Of a DNA stretch of 64,000 bases, positions 10,706 through 22,150 are shown piece after piece (within the stretch, counting starts at the first letter, position 1; every line of letters begins with the position of its first letter). The translations under genes and the position numbers were made by a program. The stretch comes from Tragulus kanchil (Eukaryota > Chordata > Mammalia > Artiodactyla > Tragulidae). The DNA is taken from contig JAIOJX010000003.1 in the NCBI GenBank assembly GCA_022376925.1, positions 41,215,874-41,279,873 on the forward strand. Reading direction: 5' to 3'. The notes beneath the pieces are model-generated. The model was given only the letters and a program-made list of their open reading frames with translations, had not been told where the DNA came from and ran no database searches.

Positions 10706-12882
10706 GGTGTCTTAAGTACCAAGTCAATGATTATTAACATTCTTGAAAGACTTGAACCCTCCTTGGTAAATATAACCTCAAGAAACCATCCACCATCTTG
10801 TGCCACATCATATATGGTTCCAAGTTCACATTTCTACTCAGCTGTTATCATGCATGGTAACCATGTCTCGAAGAATAACTTCACCCTAAGTAGGAGAGCT
10901 TGTGGCTTAGCACAGTTTGATTCCCATTTATATAGTTTTTCTTTAATCATTAATTATTTGACTATCAGTAATCAAGTAAGTTTTGAATTACTAGTTTTAT
11001 TTTTTTATTTATTATTTCATTGGAGGAAAATTGCTTTACAGTGTTGTGCTGGTTTCTGCCAAACAACGTGAATCAGCTGTCACTACACCTGTATCCCCTC
11101 CCAGTTAAGCCTCCCTCCCCGGCCCGCACCCACCCTTCTGGGTCATCACAGAGCGCCGGGCTGGGCTCCTTGTGCTACACAGCAGCTTCCTCCCAGCCGT
11201 CTGTTGAGCACATGATGGTGTGTATGTGTCGGTGCTATTTTCTCCACTTGTCCTGCTCGCCTTCCCTCACGATGTTCACCGGTCCATTCTCTACATCTGA
11301 GTCTCCATGCCTTCCCAACAAGTAGGTCTATCATTACCAATTTCTGGACTGTCTCTATGCATTAATAAATTAAATTTGTTTTTCTCTGACTTACTTAACT
11401 CCGTACAACAGGCTCTGGGGTTCATCACCTGTCTAGAACTGACCCAAATTTGTTCTTTTTTATGGCGGAGTAATAATTCTGTTGTGTTTATGTACCACAT
11501 CTTCCTTATCCACTTCTCTGTAGGTGGACAGCTAGGTTGCTTCCATGTCCTGGCTATTTGTAAGTAGTGCTGCAATGAATATTGGGGTACATGTGTCTTT
11601 TAGAATTGTGGCCTTCTCGGGGTATGTGCCCAGTTGTGAGATTGCTGGGTCTTATGGTAGATTTAGTCCTAGTCTTTTTAGAAACTTCCGTAATGGCTGT
11701 ATCAGGTTACATTCCTAGCAGGAGTATAGGAGACTTCCCTTTTCTCCCATCCTCCTCAGCATTTCTTTACTGTAGATTTTTTCATGATGGCCCTTGGTGT
11801 CTTAAGTACCATCATGATTATTAACATTCTTGAAAGACTTGAACCCTCCTTGGTAAATATAACCTCAAGAAACCATCCACCATCTTGTGCCACATCATAT
11901 ATGGTTCCAAGTTCACATTTCTACTCAGCTGTTATCATGCATGGTAACCATGTCTCGAAGAATAACTTCACCCTAAGTAGGAGAGCTTGTGGCTTAGCAC
12001 AGTTTGATTCCCATTTATATAGTTTTTCTTTAATCATTAATTATTTGACTATCAGTAATCAAGTAAGTTTTGAATTACTAGTTTTATTTTTTTATTTATT
12101 ATTTCATTGGAGGAAAATTGCTTTACAGTGTTGTGCTGGTTTCTGCCAAACAACGTGAATCAGCTGTCACTACACCTGTATCCCCTCCCAGTTAAGCCTC
12201 CCTCCCCGGCCCGCACCCACCCTTCTGGGTCATCACAGAGCGCCGGGCTGGGCTCCTTGTGCTACACAGCAGCTTCCTCCCAGCCGTCTGTTGAGCACAT
12301 GATGGTGTGTATGTGTCGGTGCTATTTTCTCCACTTGTCCTGCTCGCCTTCCCTCACGATGTTCACCGGTCCATTCTCTACATCTGAGTCTCCATGCCTT
12401 CCCAACAAGTAGGTCTATCATTACCAATTTCTGGACTGTCTCTATGCATTAATAAATTAAATTTGTTTTTCTCTGACTTACTTAACTCCGTACAACAGGC
12501 TCTGGGGTTCATCACCTGTCTAGAACTGACCCAAATTTGTTCTTTTTTATGGCGGAGTAATAATTCTGTTGTGTTTATGTACCACATCTTCCTTATCCAC
12601 TTCTCTGTAGGTGGACAGCTAGGTTGCTTCCATGTCCTGGCTATTTGTAAGTAGTGCTGCAATGAATATTGGGGTACATGTGTCTTTTAGAATTGTGGCC
12701 TTCTCGGGGTATGTGCCCAGTTGTGAGATTGCTGGGTCTTATGGTAGATTTAGTCCTAGTCTTTTTAGAAACTTCCGTAATGGCTGTATCAGGTTACATT
12801 CCTAGCAGGAGTATAGGAGACTTCCCTTTTCTCCCATCCTCCTCAGCATTTCTTTACTGTAGATTTTTTCATGATGGCCCTT
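10706..12882. repeat. Tandem pair 2 (unit ~1087 bp)
   Basis: Copy A 10706-11795, copy B 11796-12882, offset 1087. The only change I saw is a 3-bp difference near the start (aagtcaatga versus atcatga). The junction cuts the middle of an L1: copy A stops at catgatggccctt, while copy B continues into the rest of the L1. The right half of the L1 therefore exists only after copy B. Confidence 0.97.
11000..11795 (-). mobile_element. L1 3' portion, antisense (pair 2 copy A)
   Basis: The + strand shows a T-rich tail, then the complement of the ruminant L1 3' UTR (attgctttacagtgttgtgc, gtttctgccaaacaacgtga) and of the end of ORF2 (ggttgcttccatgtcctggc, ggctgtatcaggttacattc). It ends at the pair 2 junction, not at a natural L1 boundary. 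Frames of 86-101 aa here are antisense or broken. Confidence 0.88.
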
Positions 12883-13090
12883 CTGACTGGTGTGAGATGA
12901 TACAGCATTGTAGTTTTGACTTGCATTTCTCTAGTGATTAGTGATGTTCAGCGTCTTTCCATGTGTTCATTAGCCATCTGTTGGCCTTCTTTGGAGAAAT
13001 GCCTGTTCAGGTCTTCTGCCCATTTTTTGATTGAAAAGTTTGCTTTTCTGATATTGAGCTGTATGAGCTGCTTATATACTTTGAACTCAA
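12086..13090 (-). mobile_element. L1 3' portion, antisense (pair 2 copy B plus unique part)
   Basis: Repeats the L1 sequence of copy A and continues beyond it through complement of ORF2 (ctgactggtgtgagatgata, cttctgcccattttttgatt) to about 13090. Removing the duplication leaves one 5'-truncated L1 of about 1 kb with only the C-terminal part of ORF2 and the 3' UTR. Not functional. Confidence 0.88.
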
Positions 13091-14060
13091 GCTTCAATAA
13101 GATTTAATGTTATTATAATGATGATTTATATGAGATCCAATAAAAGTATCAGGAATCTGCTTTTGCATATGAAAAATATTAATCATGAAGACTGTAGTTG
13201 TTTAGGAAAGGAATGAGCCAGGAAATTCATCCACATCATGTCTTCAAGCTTATCCATGGTTCCTGTGAGCTAAGGAAAAGAGGTTGTGAGCTAGATATCC
13301 TTAGAATGAGAAGATAAGCATTGGGTGTCAGAAAATTTCCTTTGATGATGTTGTTTCAAGATGGTACCTATAGAGTGCTAGATTTTAAGTGTTTATGGTT
13401 CATTTTAACAAAATTCAATTATTTTGAAAATTGCAATTATGAGATAATAACATGTTAAGAGAGTTACCAACCAACTTACTTTTTATATAAATTTGCAACT
13501 TACAGTTGCATTAATTCATTTGACGATGTTACTTTATCTTAGGGTAGGGCCAGATTGGGAAACAGGTCTCTTGCCATCTCTGTTCGTATGTTTAGAAATT
13601 CTGTAAATGCAGTTGAGGTAGTGAATGCAAGAAGTTGGCACAGTGCTTATAGTAAAACCTCAGTAAGTGTTAGTTGTTGCTGCTTCTGGTTGTGAGTCTT
13701 TTTATTATATGTCATTGGTTACAAAGGTTGTCACTTTGCACAAATTCTTTCCAAATTCATGTCTACAGATGTCCATTCACATAAAACTGCACAGCTGAGT
13801 GCATTACTCAAGCACACATGTGCCAGACTCGATTAATGTCAGGCAGAGTTGGGCACATGTGTTCCACATGCAACCTCACCGTGGCTTAGCAGTCACTTGT
13901 ATCAAGTGAATCTTTATAGCATGTGTGACCAAGGTAATATACATTAAATTATTTTGCTTCTTATTTCCTAACTCTATTAATAACAGTAAACAGTATACAC
14001 ATTCATTAGGCATTTTTAAACTAACTTAAAAAAATTCCAGCACTGTTTTTCAAGCTTCTG
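13091..14060. other. Anonymous sequence
   Basis: No gene or named repeat recognised in this AT-rich stretch. Confidence 0.5.
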
Positions 14061-14064
14061 GGTC

Positions 14065-14245
14065 ATTGTTTGATTATTAAGATGTGACATATACATCGTT
14101 AAGTGTGGAGATCTAATGGGTACAGCTTAGTGATGAACACACTTGTATAGTCTTCATGTAGATCAAAATGTAGAATAGTTTGATTCCCACAGAAGGTGCC
14201 TTATATCCTTCCACTCAGTACAAATTTAAATTATTCAAGCACTTT
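14065..14245 (-). mobile_element. Possible old L1M fragment, antisense
   Basis: Phrases such as gatgtgacatatacatcgtt, gtagatcaaaatgtagaa and ttcccacagaaggtgcctta resemble antisense L1M 3' sequence. Diverged, so the family call is tentative. Confidence 0.4.
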
Positions 14246-14324
14246 TCCACTAAGTGACAGTCAAAATTATTCTAATGGAAGAGGAGTCTGAAATTACAAA
14301 ATGGCCAGTTAAACAACTGGACTT

Positions 14325-14446
14325 TTTTTTTCTTTTGGCCATACTACATGACACGTGAGATCTTAGTTCCCTGACCAGGGATTGAACCCATGCTCCCTGC
14401 AGTGGAAATGCAGAGTCTTAGCTACTGGACCTCCAGGAAGTCCCTG
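14325..14446 (-). mobile_element. Short CHR-type SINE, antisense (pair 3 copy A)
   Basis: T-run then cttttggccatactacatga, gatcttagttccctgaccag, ending ggacctccaggaagtccc, the antisense tRNA-like head. About 120 bp. Its right part repeats at 15429-15520. Confidence 0.8.
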
Positions 14447-14926
14447 ATCATTTTTTAACTATGAATTTCAGTGGTTCCAGATCCTGCTGTATTCTCTCAT
14501 TGAAAAAAATGCAGGATCATTGGGATGCTGCCATTGATCTTAGAAAAACCCTCACATTTTAGTATTTATCAAAACACATCGTTGTTCCTTTCATAATCAT
14601 TTTGTGATCATTATTAAAACTTTCCATTCATAAAATAAGTTGTTTATAGCTGCATATTGGTTTCATCTTTTATACTTTGAAATTCTGTGTTCAGTTTCAT
14701 TGTAGAAAGGCTTCTTGCCAAACTTGCAGTTTTCATCTAAGATGTGCATATCAATTGATGTGGACTCACTTGTGTATTGTAATTGGTTAAAAGAGTAGAG
14801 TTGCAGCTAACTATCCAGAAATACCATTTAGCCTGTTATCGGTTCTGTAGCTGCAGGGAGTGACCTTCGAAATCTGAGTTTATTGTGTCTATTGTCTTGT
14901 GTGTATTTGATTCTTTATATAAACAT

Positions 14927-15318
14927 GAGAAGAGGGCATCAGAGGACAAGATGGTTATATAGCAAGACTGACTCACACTCAGTTGCTTCACTTGTGTCAT
15001 CCTTCTCTTTGCAACTCTGTGGACCATAGCCCACCAGACTTTTCTGTCCATGGGGATTCTCCAGGCAAGAATACTGGAAGATGTCTCTGTGTCCTCCTCT
15101 AGGGAGTCTTCCCAACCCAGGGATTGTACCCACATTTCTTACGTCTCCTGCCCTGATAGCAGGTTCCTTACCAGTCGCATCACCTGGGAAGCCCATCACT
15201 GACTCAATGGACATGAATCTGAGCAAACTCTGGGAGATTGTGTAGGATCAAGGGAGCCTGATATGCTGCAGTCCATGGAGTCACAAGAGTTGGACATGAC
15301 TTAGGAACTGAACGACAG
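14927..15318 (+). mobile_element. BovB LINE 3' fragment split by Bov-tA (pair 3 copy A)
   Basis: Left piece gagaagagggcatcagagg to about 14975 and right piece 15198-15318 (gactcaatggacatgaatct, gagcaaactctgggag, tgcagtccatggagtcac) are collinear with the 3' end of BovB. BovB is an RTE-type LINE whose 3' end is shared with the Bov SINEs. Only the extreme C-terminal reverse-transcriptase region and 3' UTR remain. Confidence 0.8.
14976..15197 (-). mobile_element. Bov-tA SINE inside BovB, with target-site duplication (copy A)
   Basis: Antisense Bov-tA (tttgcaactctgtggaccat, ggattctccaggcaagaata, caggttccttaccagtcgca, ggaagccc). Direct repeats actgactca at 14967-14975 and 15198-15206 flank it and match the BovB host sequence, giving the order of insertion: BovB first, SINE later. 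Confidence 0.9.
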
Positions 15319-15428
15319 ACATGAGAATTACATGTCTCTCAGCATTGTGGGGAAAGCAGTTAAAATAGCTCATGTAGGTCAGTGGCTTGCCACATTCAGT
15401 GCATTCTACCTTAAGATAGCATATTGCA

Positions 15429-15520
15429 GTGAGATCTTAGTTCCCTGACCAGGGATTGAACCCATGCTCCCTGCAGTGGAAATGCAGAGTCTTAGCTACT
15501 GGACCTCCAGGAAGTCCCTG
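15429..15520 (-). mobile_element. Short CHR-type SINE, truncated (pair 3 copy B)
   Basis: Right part of the element at 14325-14446, cut at its left by the pair 3 junction. Not an independent insertion. Confidence 0.8.
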
Positions 15521-15999
15521 ATCATTTTTTAACTATGAATTTCAGTGGTTCCAGATCCTGCTGTATTCTCTCATTGAAAAAAATGCAGGATCATTGGGAT
15601 GCTGCCATTGATCTTAGAAAAACCCTCACATTTTAGTATTTATCAAAACACATCGTTGTTCCTTTCATAATCATTTTGTGATCATTATTAAAACTTTCCA
15701 TTCATAAAATAAGTTGTTTATAGCTGCATATTGGTTTCATCTTTTATACTTTGAAATTCTGTGTTCAGTTTCATTGTAGAAAGGCTTCTTGCCAAACTTG
15801 CAGTTTTCATCTAAGATGTGCATATCAATTGATGTGGACTCACTTGTGTTTTGTAATTTGTTAAAGAGTAGAGTTGCAGCTAACTATCCAGAAATACCAT
15901 TTAGCCTGTTATCGGTTCTGTAGCTGCAGGGAGTGACCTTCGAAATCTGAGTTTATTGTGTCTATTGTCTTGTGTGTATTTGATTCTTTATATAAACAT

Positions 16000-16390
16000 G
16001 AGAAGAGGGCATCAGAGGACGAGATGGTTATATAGCAAGACTGACTCACACTCAGTTGCTTCACTTGTGTCATCCTTCTCTTTGCAACTCTGTGGACCAT
16101 AGCCCACCAGACTTTTCTGTCCATGGGGATTCTCCAGGCAAGAATACTGGAAGATGTCTCTGTGTCCTCCTCTAGGAGTCTTCCCAACCCAGGGATTGTA
16201 CCCACATTTCTTACGTCTCCTGCCCTGATAGCAGGTTCCTTACCAGTCGCATCACCTGGGAAGCCCATCACTGACTCAATGGACATGAATCTGAGCAAAC
16301 TCTGGGAGATTGTGTAGGATCAAGGGAGCCTGATATGCTGCAGTCCATGGAGTCACAAGAGTTGGACATGACTTAGGAACTGAACGACAG
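16000..16390 (+). mobile_element. BovB fragment split by Bov-tA (pair 3 copy B)
   Basis: Second copy of the BovB/Bov-tA nest at 14927-15318; the Bov-tA part spans about 16049-16269. One base was lost in the SINE relative to copy A, which changes the long antisense frame. That frame (129 aa) is not a gene. Confidence 0.8.
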
Positions 16391-16501
16391 ACATGAGAAT
16401 TACATGTCTCTCAGCATTGTGGGGAAAGCAGTTAAAAATAGCTCATGTAGGTCAGTGGCTTGCCACATTCAGTGCATTCTACCACTTAAGATAGCATATT
16501 G

Positions 16502-17574
16502 TCAGGAATAATTTTTGAGACAACTCCAGCGTGATGTCAATGGGCTAGATTCCTGTTTTGATGATTATGGTGTTCTTTTTTTTTTTTTTTTTTGGTCCAC
16601 AGTTATCAAAATCTCAGAACAAAAACCATGACATTTGATCTGAAAATAAAACATCTATTTCTTTACTTATTCCCTTTCCATCTCAAAAGACATTTTGCAC
16701 AAGCCAAAGAATAAAGATGGATTAAAATAAATAAATAAAAAACCAATAATAAAAAAAGACATTTTACCATACCAAATAAATATATACTAGATAAATGTAT
16801 CTAGTATAATATAATTGAAGAATTAACAACTGAGCAAACAAATCAATGTACAGGAAAAATAATGCAATAACATTTAGATAAAGCTAAGGAACTGTTAATA
16901 GGTGTATATGCAGAGCATGAAACCTTGCATTCAAAAATGCAGGCAGGATGCTGGTGTGATCTGTGTATACTTAAAGGTCACTTCTTTAATAAGGCTTTAT
17001 TCCCAGAGAATAGCCATGGAGGATTGCCCTTAAAGAAGACAGTAATTTTTTTTTTTAACCTGACAGCTTTATTTGGAATGACAGACAGGTAATGTGGCAG
17101 AAAAAAAAAGTCAATTCAATGAAGAAGTATGACAAATTGCATTGAAATTCTGCTACACCATTATTTATAGAAAAATATTCTTTCAACTGCATCAGTAGAT
17201 AATAGTATAATAATGACTTGTAGCTTTCAGACGTCTAAGTAGACACATGAATATACACTTGTATTACTAAATTCAGTAAACATTTCTACTCTGTCTTTAT
17301 AAAAAATGGAGATTGTGCATATCAACTCAAATTATCGTATTTTGAGTCCCATTTAGCTTTCAGATAACTTTAAGGAAACACAAGAAGTTCTGGGAAGCTC
17401 TTTGGGGATCTTAGGAGGAATGCAAAATAATTTTTTTATAATTCATTTCTGGTGTATTTGAAATGCAGATGTTTTCAAAAGGGTAGTTCCCCCTTTTCAT
17501 CAGCAACATGAATAGGGCTAGAAATTGTTAGGCCGAGTGAATAAAGTCAGAGGAGAAACATCCTATGATATCCC
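16502..17574. other. Anonymous AT-rich sequence with CHR tail fragment
   Basis: Holds a T-run at about 16576-16594 and, at about 16695-16765, a CHR 3' tail remnant (caagccaaagaataaagatg followed by aaataaataaa). The rest is AT-rich with no gene recognised. Confidence 0.5.
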
Positions 17575-18250
17575 AAAGATGCGGAATATAAAAAGAAATT
17601 ATACAAGTAAACTTATTTATAAAACAGAAGTACACTCACAGACTTAAGAGAATGAACTTATGGGTGCTGGAGGAAGAATTGGGGGAAGGGATATTTAGGA
17701 TGTTTGGCATGGACATGCACACACCCTTGTATTTAAAATGGATAACCAATAAGGATTGATTGTGTAGCCCAGGGAATCCTGCTCAATGTTATGTGGTAGC
17801 TTGGATGTGAGGGAAGTTGGGGGAAAATGAGTACATGTGTATGTATGACTGAGTTCCTTTGCTGTCCACCTGAAACTATCACAGCATTGTTAGTCAACTA
17901 TTTGTTATTGATTCACCAAGTCGTGTCCAACTCTGCAACCCCATGGACTGCAGCTTCTTGGTCCTGCACTGTCTCCTTGAGTTTCCCCAGGCTCATGCCC
18001 ATTGAATCAGTGATGCCTTCCAGCCCTCTCACCCTCTGTTGCTCTCCTCTCCTTCTGCCCTCAGTCTTTCCCAGCATCAAGGTCTTTTCCAGTAAGTTGA
18101 CTCTTCACATCAGGTGACCAAAGTATTGGAGCTTCAGCTTCAGCCATATTCCTTCCAATGAGTATTCAGGGTTCATTCCCTTTAGGATTGGGTATATAAT
18201 CAGCCCTATTCCAATATAAAATAAAAAGTTAAAAAAAAATACAAAGTGAA
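17575..18250 (+). mobile_element. L1 3' end, split by BovB
   Basis: 17575-17905 matches the end of the ruminant L1 3' UTR (aagatgcggaatataaaaag, tagcccagggaatcctgctc, gtccacctgaaactatcac). The terminal ccaatataaaataaaaag and A-rich tail resume at about 18195-18250, after a BovB piece. Non-coding remnant. Confidence 0.75.
17906..18194 (-). mobile_element. BovB LINE 3' end, antisense
   Basis: Complement of the BovB 3' end: accccatggactgcagc, catgcccattgaatcagtga, tctttcccagcatcaaggtc, caccaggtgaccaaag-like sequence and ccttccaatgagtattcagg. About 290 bp, 5'-truncated. The 96-aa frame at 17827-18117 is antisense to the reverse-transcriptase frame. Confidence 0.88.
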
Positions 18251-18324
18251 AAAGTTTCGAAATTAGAATAGAAAAAAATGTTCTCTTCACTCAGTGTGTT
18301 GCTTTTATTTCCTAGAAGGACATG

Positions 18325-20514
18325 AGGGACTTTCATGGGGGAAGGAGTGTGATTCTCAGAAACCCAGGGCTGTGAGTTCATGATCCTGAATTTCAGTCCC
18401 CCTCAGTACTCTGCTGGGCTGTTTGCAGGTTGTCCAACCTCATCACTCACATGGGCAGGATCGGGGTGAGGAGATCCACTCCTTCCTCTCCTCTTAGATC
18501 AGAGGAGGGGACCATCAGTATTGACTGTAGAGTTCTTACAGCCTCTTTGTAAACTTGGTTCCCACTGCATGGTGATATCCTCTGAAAATTCTCTAAGGAT
18601 GCTTTCTACGCAGTAGTCGACCCCAGAACCATGCCCAGCAAGGCATTGAGTAGATCAGATACCATATAAGATTCTCTTGTCTCTCAATTAATTGGTTTTG
18701 AATGCCACCCTGGAGAGTCGTGGGTTTTGTTGCTGCAAAGTCATGTCAGGATGGCTTAAGTCACAAAATACTTGATCACAGGAAGGATTGACTTCCATTC
18801 TTTGCACCAAACAGTGCAATTTTTTAAAAAGATGAAATAAAAGTATATGTATAACCAATGTATTGACCAGAGCAGACTGACTCTGCTCAGACCAGGTTTT
18901 TACTGACATGTTAAAACCTCCAATTACAGTAAGAATTGGATATTTACTGTTTGGTCTAGTATTTTAATGGTAAGGATTATATATAATAAAGATTGAACAG
19001 TTAAAAGAAGCATAAGGATTGCCTGTCAAAAGTAGAAACAGATATATTGGAAACCTATTTTTGTAAGCAGCTGAGAATTGCTCAGGTGTTTAGGTTATGA
19101 AATAAGATGCGGAAGGTAGGTACCATTATGTACACAGTGCGTTGGACAGAGGGCAAAAAAGGAGTGTGTCCTGAGAAGAATGAGCCAGGCACATCTCTTA
19201 ACTCTTTGCATTTCCACAACTACAGAAAATAGGTGTTCATATTCTCACTTAGGGCTTCTCATGTGGTTTAGTGGTAAAGAATCCACCTGCCAATGCAGGA
19301 GATGCAGGTTTGATCCCTGTATCAGGAAGATCCGGGGGAACCCACTCTAGTATTCTTGCCTTGGAAATCCCATGGGCAGAGGAACCTGGGCCCGGCTACA
19401 GTCCACAGGGTTTGCACAGAAAGGGACTTTCATGGGGAAGGTGTGATTCTCAGAAACCCAGGGCTGTGAGTTCATGATCCTGAATTTCAGTCCCCCTCAG
19501 TACTCTGCTGGGCTGTTTGCAGGTTGTCCAACCTCATCACTCACATGGGCAGGATCGGGGTGAGGAGATCCACTCCTTCCTCTCCTCTTAGATCAGAGGA
19601 GGGGACCATCAGTATTGACTGTAGAGTTCTTACAGCCTCTTTGTAAACTTGGTTCCCACTGCATGGTGATATCCTCTGAAAATTCTCTAAGGATGCTTTC
19701 TACGCAGTAGTCGACCCCAGAACCATGCCCAGCAAGGCATTGAGTAGATCAGATACCATATAAGATTCTCTTGTCTCTCAATTAATTGGTTTTGAATGCC
19801 ACCCTGGAGAGTCGTGGGTTTTGTTGCTGCAAAGTCATGTCAGGATGGCTTAAGTCACAAAATACTTGATCACAGGAAGGATTGACTTCCATTCTTTGCA
19901 CCAAACAGTGCAATTTTTTAAAAAGATGAAATAAAAGTATATGTATAACCAATGTATTGACCAGAGCAGACTGACTCTGCTCAGACCAGGTTTTTACTGA
20001 CATGTTAAAACCTCCAATTACAGTAAGAATTGGATATTTACTGTTTGGTCTAGTATTTTAATGGTAAGGATTATATATAATAAAGATTGAACAGTTAAAA
20101 GAAGCATAAGGATTGCCTGTCAAAAGTAGAAACAGATATATTGGAAACCTATTTTTGTAAGCAGCTGAGAATTGCTCAGGTGTTTAGGTTATGAAATAAG
20201 ATGCGGAAGGTAGGTACCATTATGTACACAGTGCGTTGGACAGAGGGCAAAAAAGGAGTGTGTCCTGAGAAGAATGAGCCAGGCACATCTCTTAACTCTT
20301 TGCATTTCCACAACTACAGAAAATAGGTGTTCATATTCTCACTTAGGGCTTCTCATGTGGTTTAGTGGTAAAGAATCCACCTGCCAATGCAGGAGATGCA
20401 GGTTTGATCCCTGTATCAGGAAGATCGCCTTGAGAAAGAAATGGCAACCCACTCTAGTATTCTTGCCTTGGAAATCCCATGGGCAGAGGAACCTGGCAGG
20501 CTACAGTCCACAGG
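18325..20514. repeat. Tandem pair 4 (unit ~1094 bp)
   Basis: Copy A 18325-19420, copy B 19421-20514, offset 1094. The copies match closely except near the right end of copy A, where the SINE is damaged: gatccgggggaacccac replaces a longer stretch present in copy B, and cctgggcccggctac stands for cctggcaggctac. Damage restricted to the inner end points to poor sequence at a contig end. Confidence 0.97.
19252..19420 (+). mobile_element. Bov-tA SINE, damaged (pair 4 copy A)
   Basis: Sense Bov-tA head gggcttctcatgtggtttag, B-box-like ggtttgatccctg, then internal deletion and garbling before the junction. Confidence 0.85.
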
Positions 20515-20555
20515 GTTGCAAAAGAGTCAGACAGAACTTTGTAAGTAAACAACAA
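20346..20555 (+). mobile_element. Bov-tA SINE (pair 4 copy B)
   Basis: Intact version of the element at 19252-19420: head, gagaaagaaatggcaaccca, agtattcttgccttgg, gggcagaggaacctgg and ttgcaaaagagtcagac. Confidence 0.9.
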
Positions 20556-21209
20556 CCCTCCTCACCCTTTGGGGTGAGGGGAATCTCCAAAATTCTCTCT
20601 TGACTCTGAGTTCTATCAGGGTAGCAGAAAAACAAACATGTTTGAAGTTGGTGTTCTTTTCTGACTAACAGGTACCATGGGGAACGTGGTGATACCCAGC
20701 AGGTCTCAAAACCCTTAGGGTGCTCATTTACAGAATGCAGATATAGCATTGCCTGTGTTCCCACTATAGGCTTTTGGGACGACTGGATAAAACAGCAATG
20801 TGAAGGTGTTCTGTCCTTCAAGGCACGTCTCAGATGGAGAGTGTGGATCCAGCACTCACAGCCCTACTTTTTAAAGGCACAATGAATGAAAATATTTGCA
20901 GAAAGACTAACACGCACAAACCTTCCCTTTCTAGGATGCAGTTTATTGAAACCATTGTGTGTTCCCAAGAGCATTTATACCCTTAACTTACCAGAGTAAA
21001 ACAAAACTTTGCTCTCAGTTGTTCCGAGTTTTATTAATGATTCAAACTGTTATCATCCAGAAAAGAAAAAGTGGAGTCTTACCAGCTTCCCAAAGTAGCA
21101 ATAAACTATTTTGAAGTATACACAAAGTGTGAAAATTTCTTTCGAAAGAACTCAGAAATTTGCGGAGATGACAGGTATAGGACTTGCAGCCGGAAAACGA
21201 GTCAGTTTT
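20556..21209. other. Anonymous sequence
   Basis: No gene or repeat recognised. Frames of 75-106 aa on the - strand have no recognisable domain. Confidence 0.5.
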
Positions 21210-21695
21210 CACTAGATTAGGACGTTTATTCACATCATCATTAGCAGAATGTGTAGGTATAAGTTTCACACTTTATAAGAAAATGAATTGCAGAGAATTC
21301 AATGTGTCCAGCTATTTACTTAATTTGAAAGTTAATATGCAAAGTTGAAATGTTTTGAAACAAAAACGCAAAAAGAGATGAAGGCAATTTCATTTCAGAC
21401 ATAACTGGGAAACAGGCATGTAGACAAAGGGAAAATGACATGTGTTTGATACCAGGGCATGAAAGTGGTTTCTGCCTGCCCAGTGTGGAGCTGTCTTTTC
21501 AGAATGACTCCCAACAGTCACTGGGAACCATGCAGTATTACTGCACTGAAGGCTTGTTCCTAAAGGGCATCTGCTTTCAAATGCATTTGAAGATGGGTTA
21601 TATTTGTTATTTTTCTATAGGCCATTATTTTGCCTCTTCATTGATTTCCGGAGTGAGAAAAAGAGTATAGAGAAAGGAAGGAAAAGACTCTCATT

Positions 21696-21741
21696 AAAAG
21701 ATGAACAATTGAAAAAAAAAAAAAAAAAAGATGAACAATTG
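21696..21741 (+). mobile_element. Bare poly(A) insertion with target-site duplication (pair 5 copy A)
   Basis: Direct repeats aaaagatgaacaattg at 21696-21711 and 21726-21741 enclose a run of 18 A (21712-21729, sharing four A with the second repeat). The bases before the first repeat are tt, so the site reads TT|AAAA, the L1 endonuclease preference. This looks like target-primed reverse transcription that copied nothing but a poly(A) tail. Confidence 0.7.
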
Positions 21742-21939
21742 GAGTTGAACTATAATTACCTGCTCAAATTCAGTTGCTTTGAAACCCAAGATTTGAAATA
21801 AGTTATGTCTGAATTCTCTAAGGAAATAAAATCATTTGCATTTGCCAAATTTATTAAATTGGTGACAGCTTTACAAGGAAAAGATATTGTAAATAAGCCA
21901 ATAGATAATGACAAACCAAATTTGCATATTCAGAGTAGG

Positions 21940-22150
21940 CTCCCCAGGTGATGCTAGTAGTAAAGAACCCCTCTGCCAATGCAGGAGACACAAGAGGTGC
22001 AGGTAATGTCCTTGGGTTAAGAAGATTCCTTGGAGAAAGAAATGGCAACCCATTTCAGTATTCTTGCCCGGAGAGTCCCATGGACCGAGGAGTCTGGTGG
22101 GTTACAGTTCATGGGGTTGCAGAGTCAGACATGACTGAAGTGACTTCACA
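21940..22150 (+). mobile_element. Bov-tA SINE (pair 5 copy A)
   Basis: Sense Bov-tA: ggctccccaggtgatgctag, ctgccaatgcaggagacaca, gagaaagaaatggcaaccca, gcagagtcagacatgactg, followed by a short (CA)n. Confidence 0.9.

Larger units (their letters stand above)
14355..16501. repeat. Tandem pair 3 (unit ~1074 bp)
   Basis: Copy A 14355-15428, copy B 15429-16501, offset 1072-1074. Differences seen: acaagatgg/acgagatgg, gtgtattgtaattgg/gtgttttgtaatttg, tctagggagtc/tctaggagtc and a 2-bp insertion near the right end. Copy B starts inside the short CHR SINE. Confidence 0.97.
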
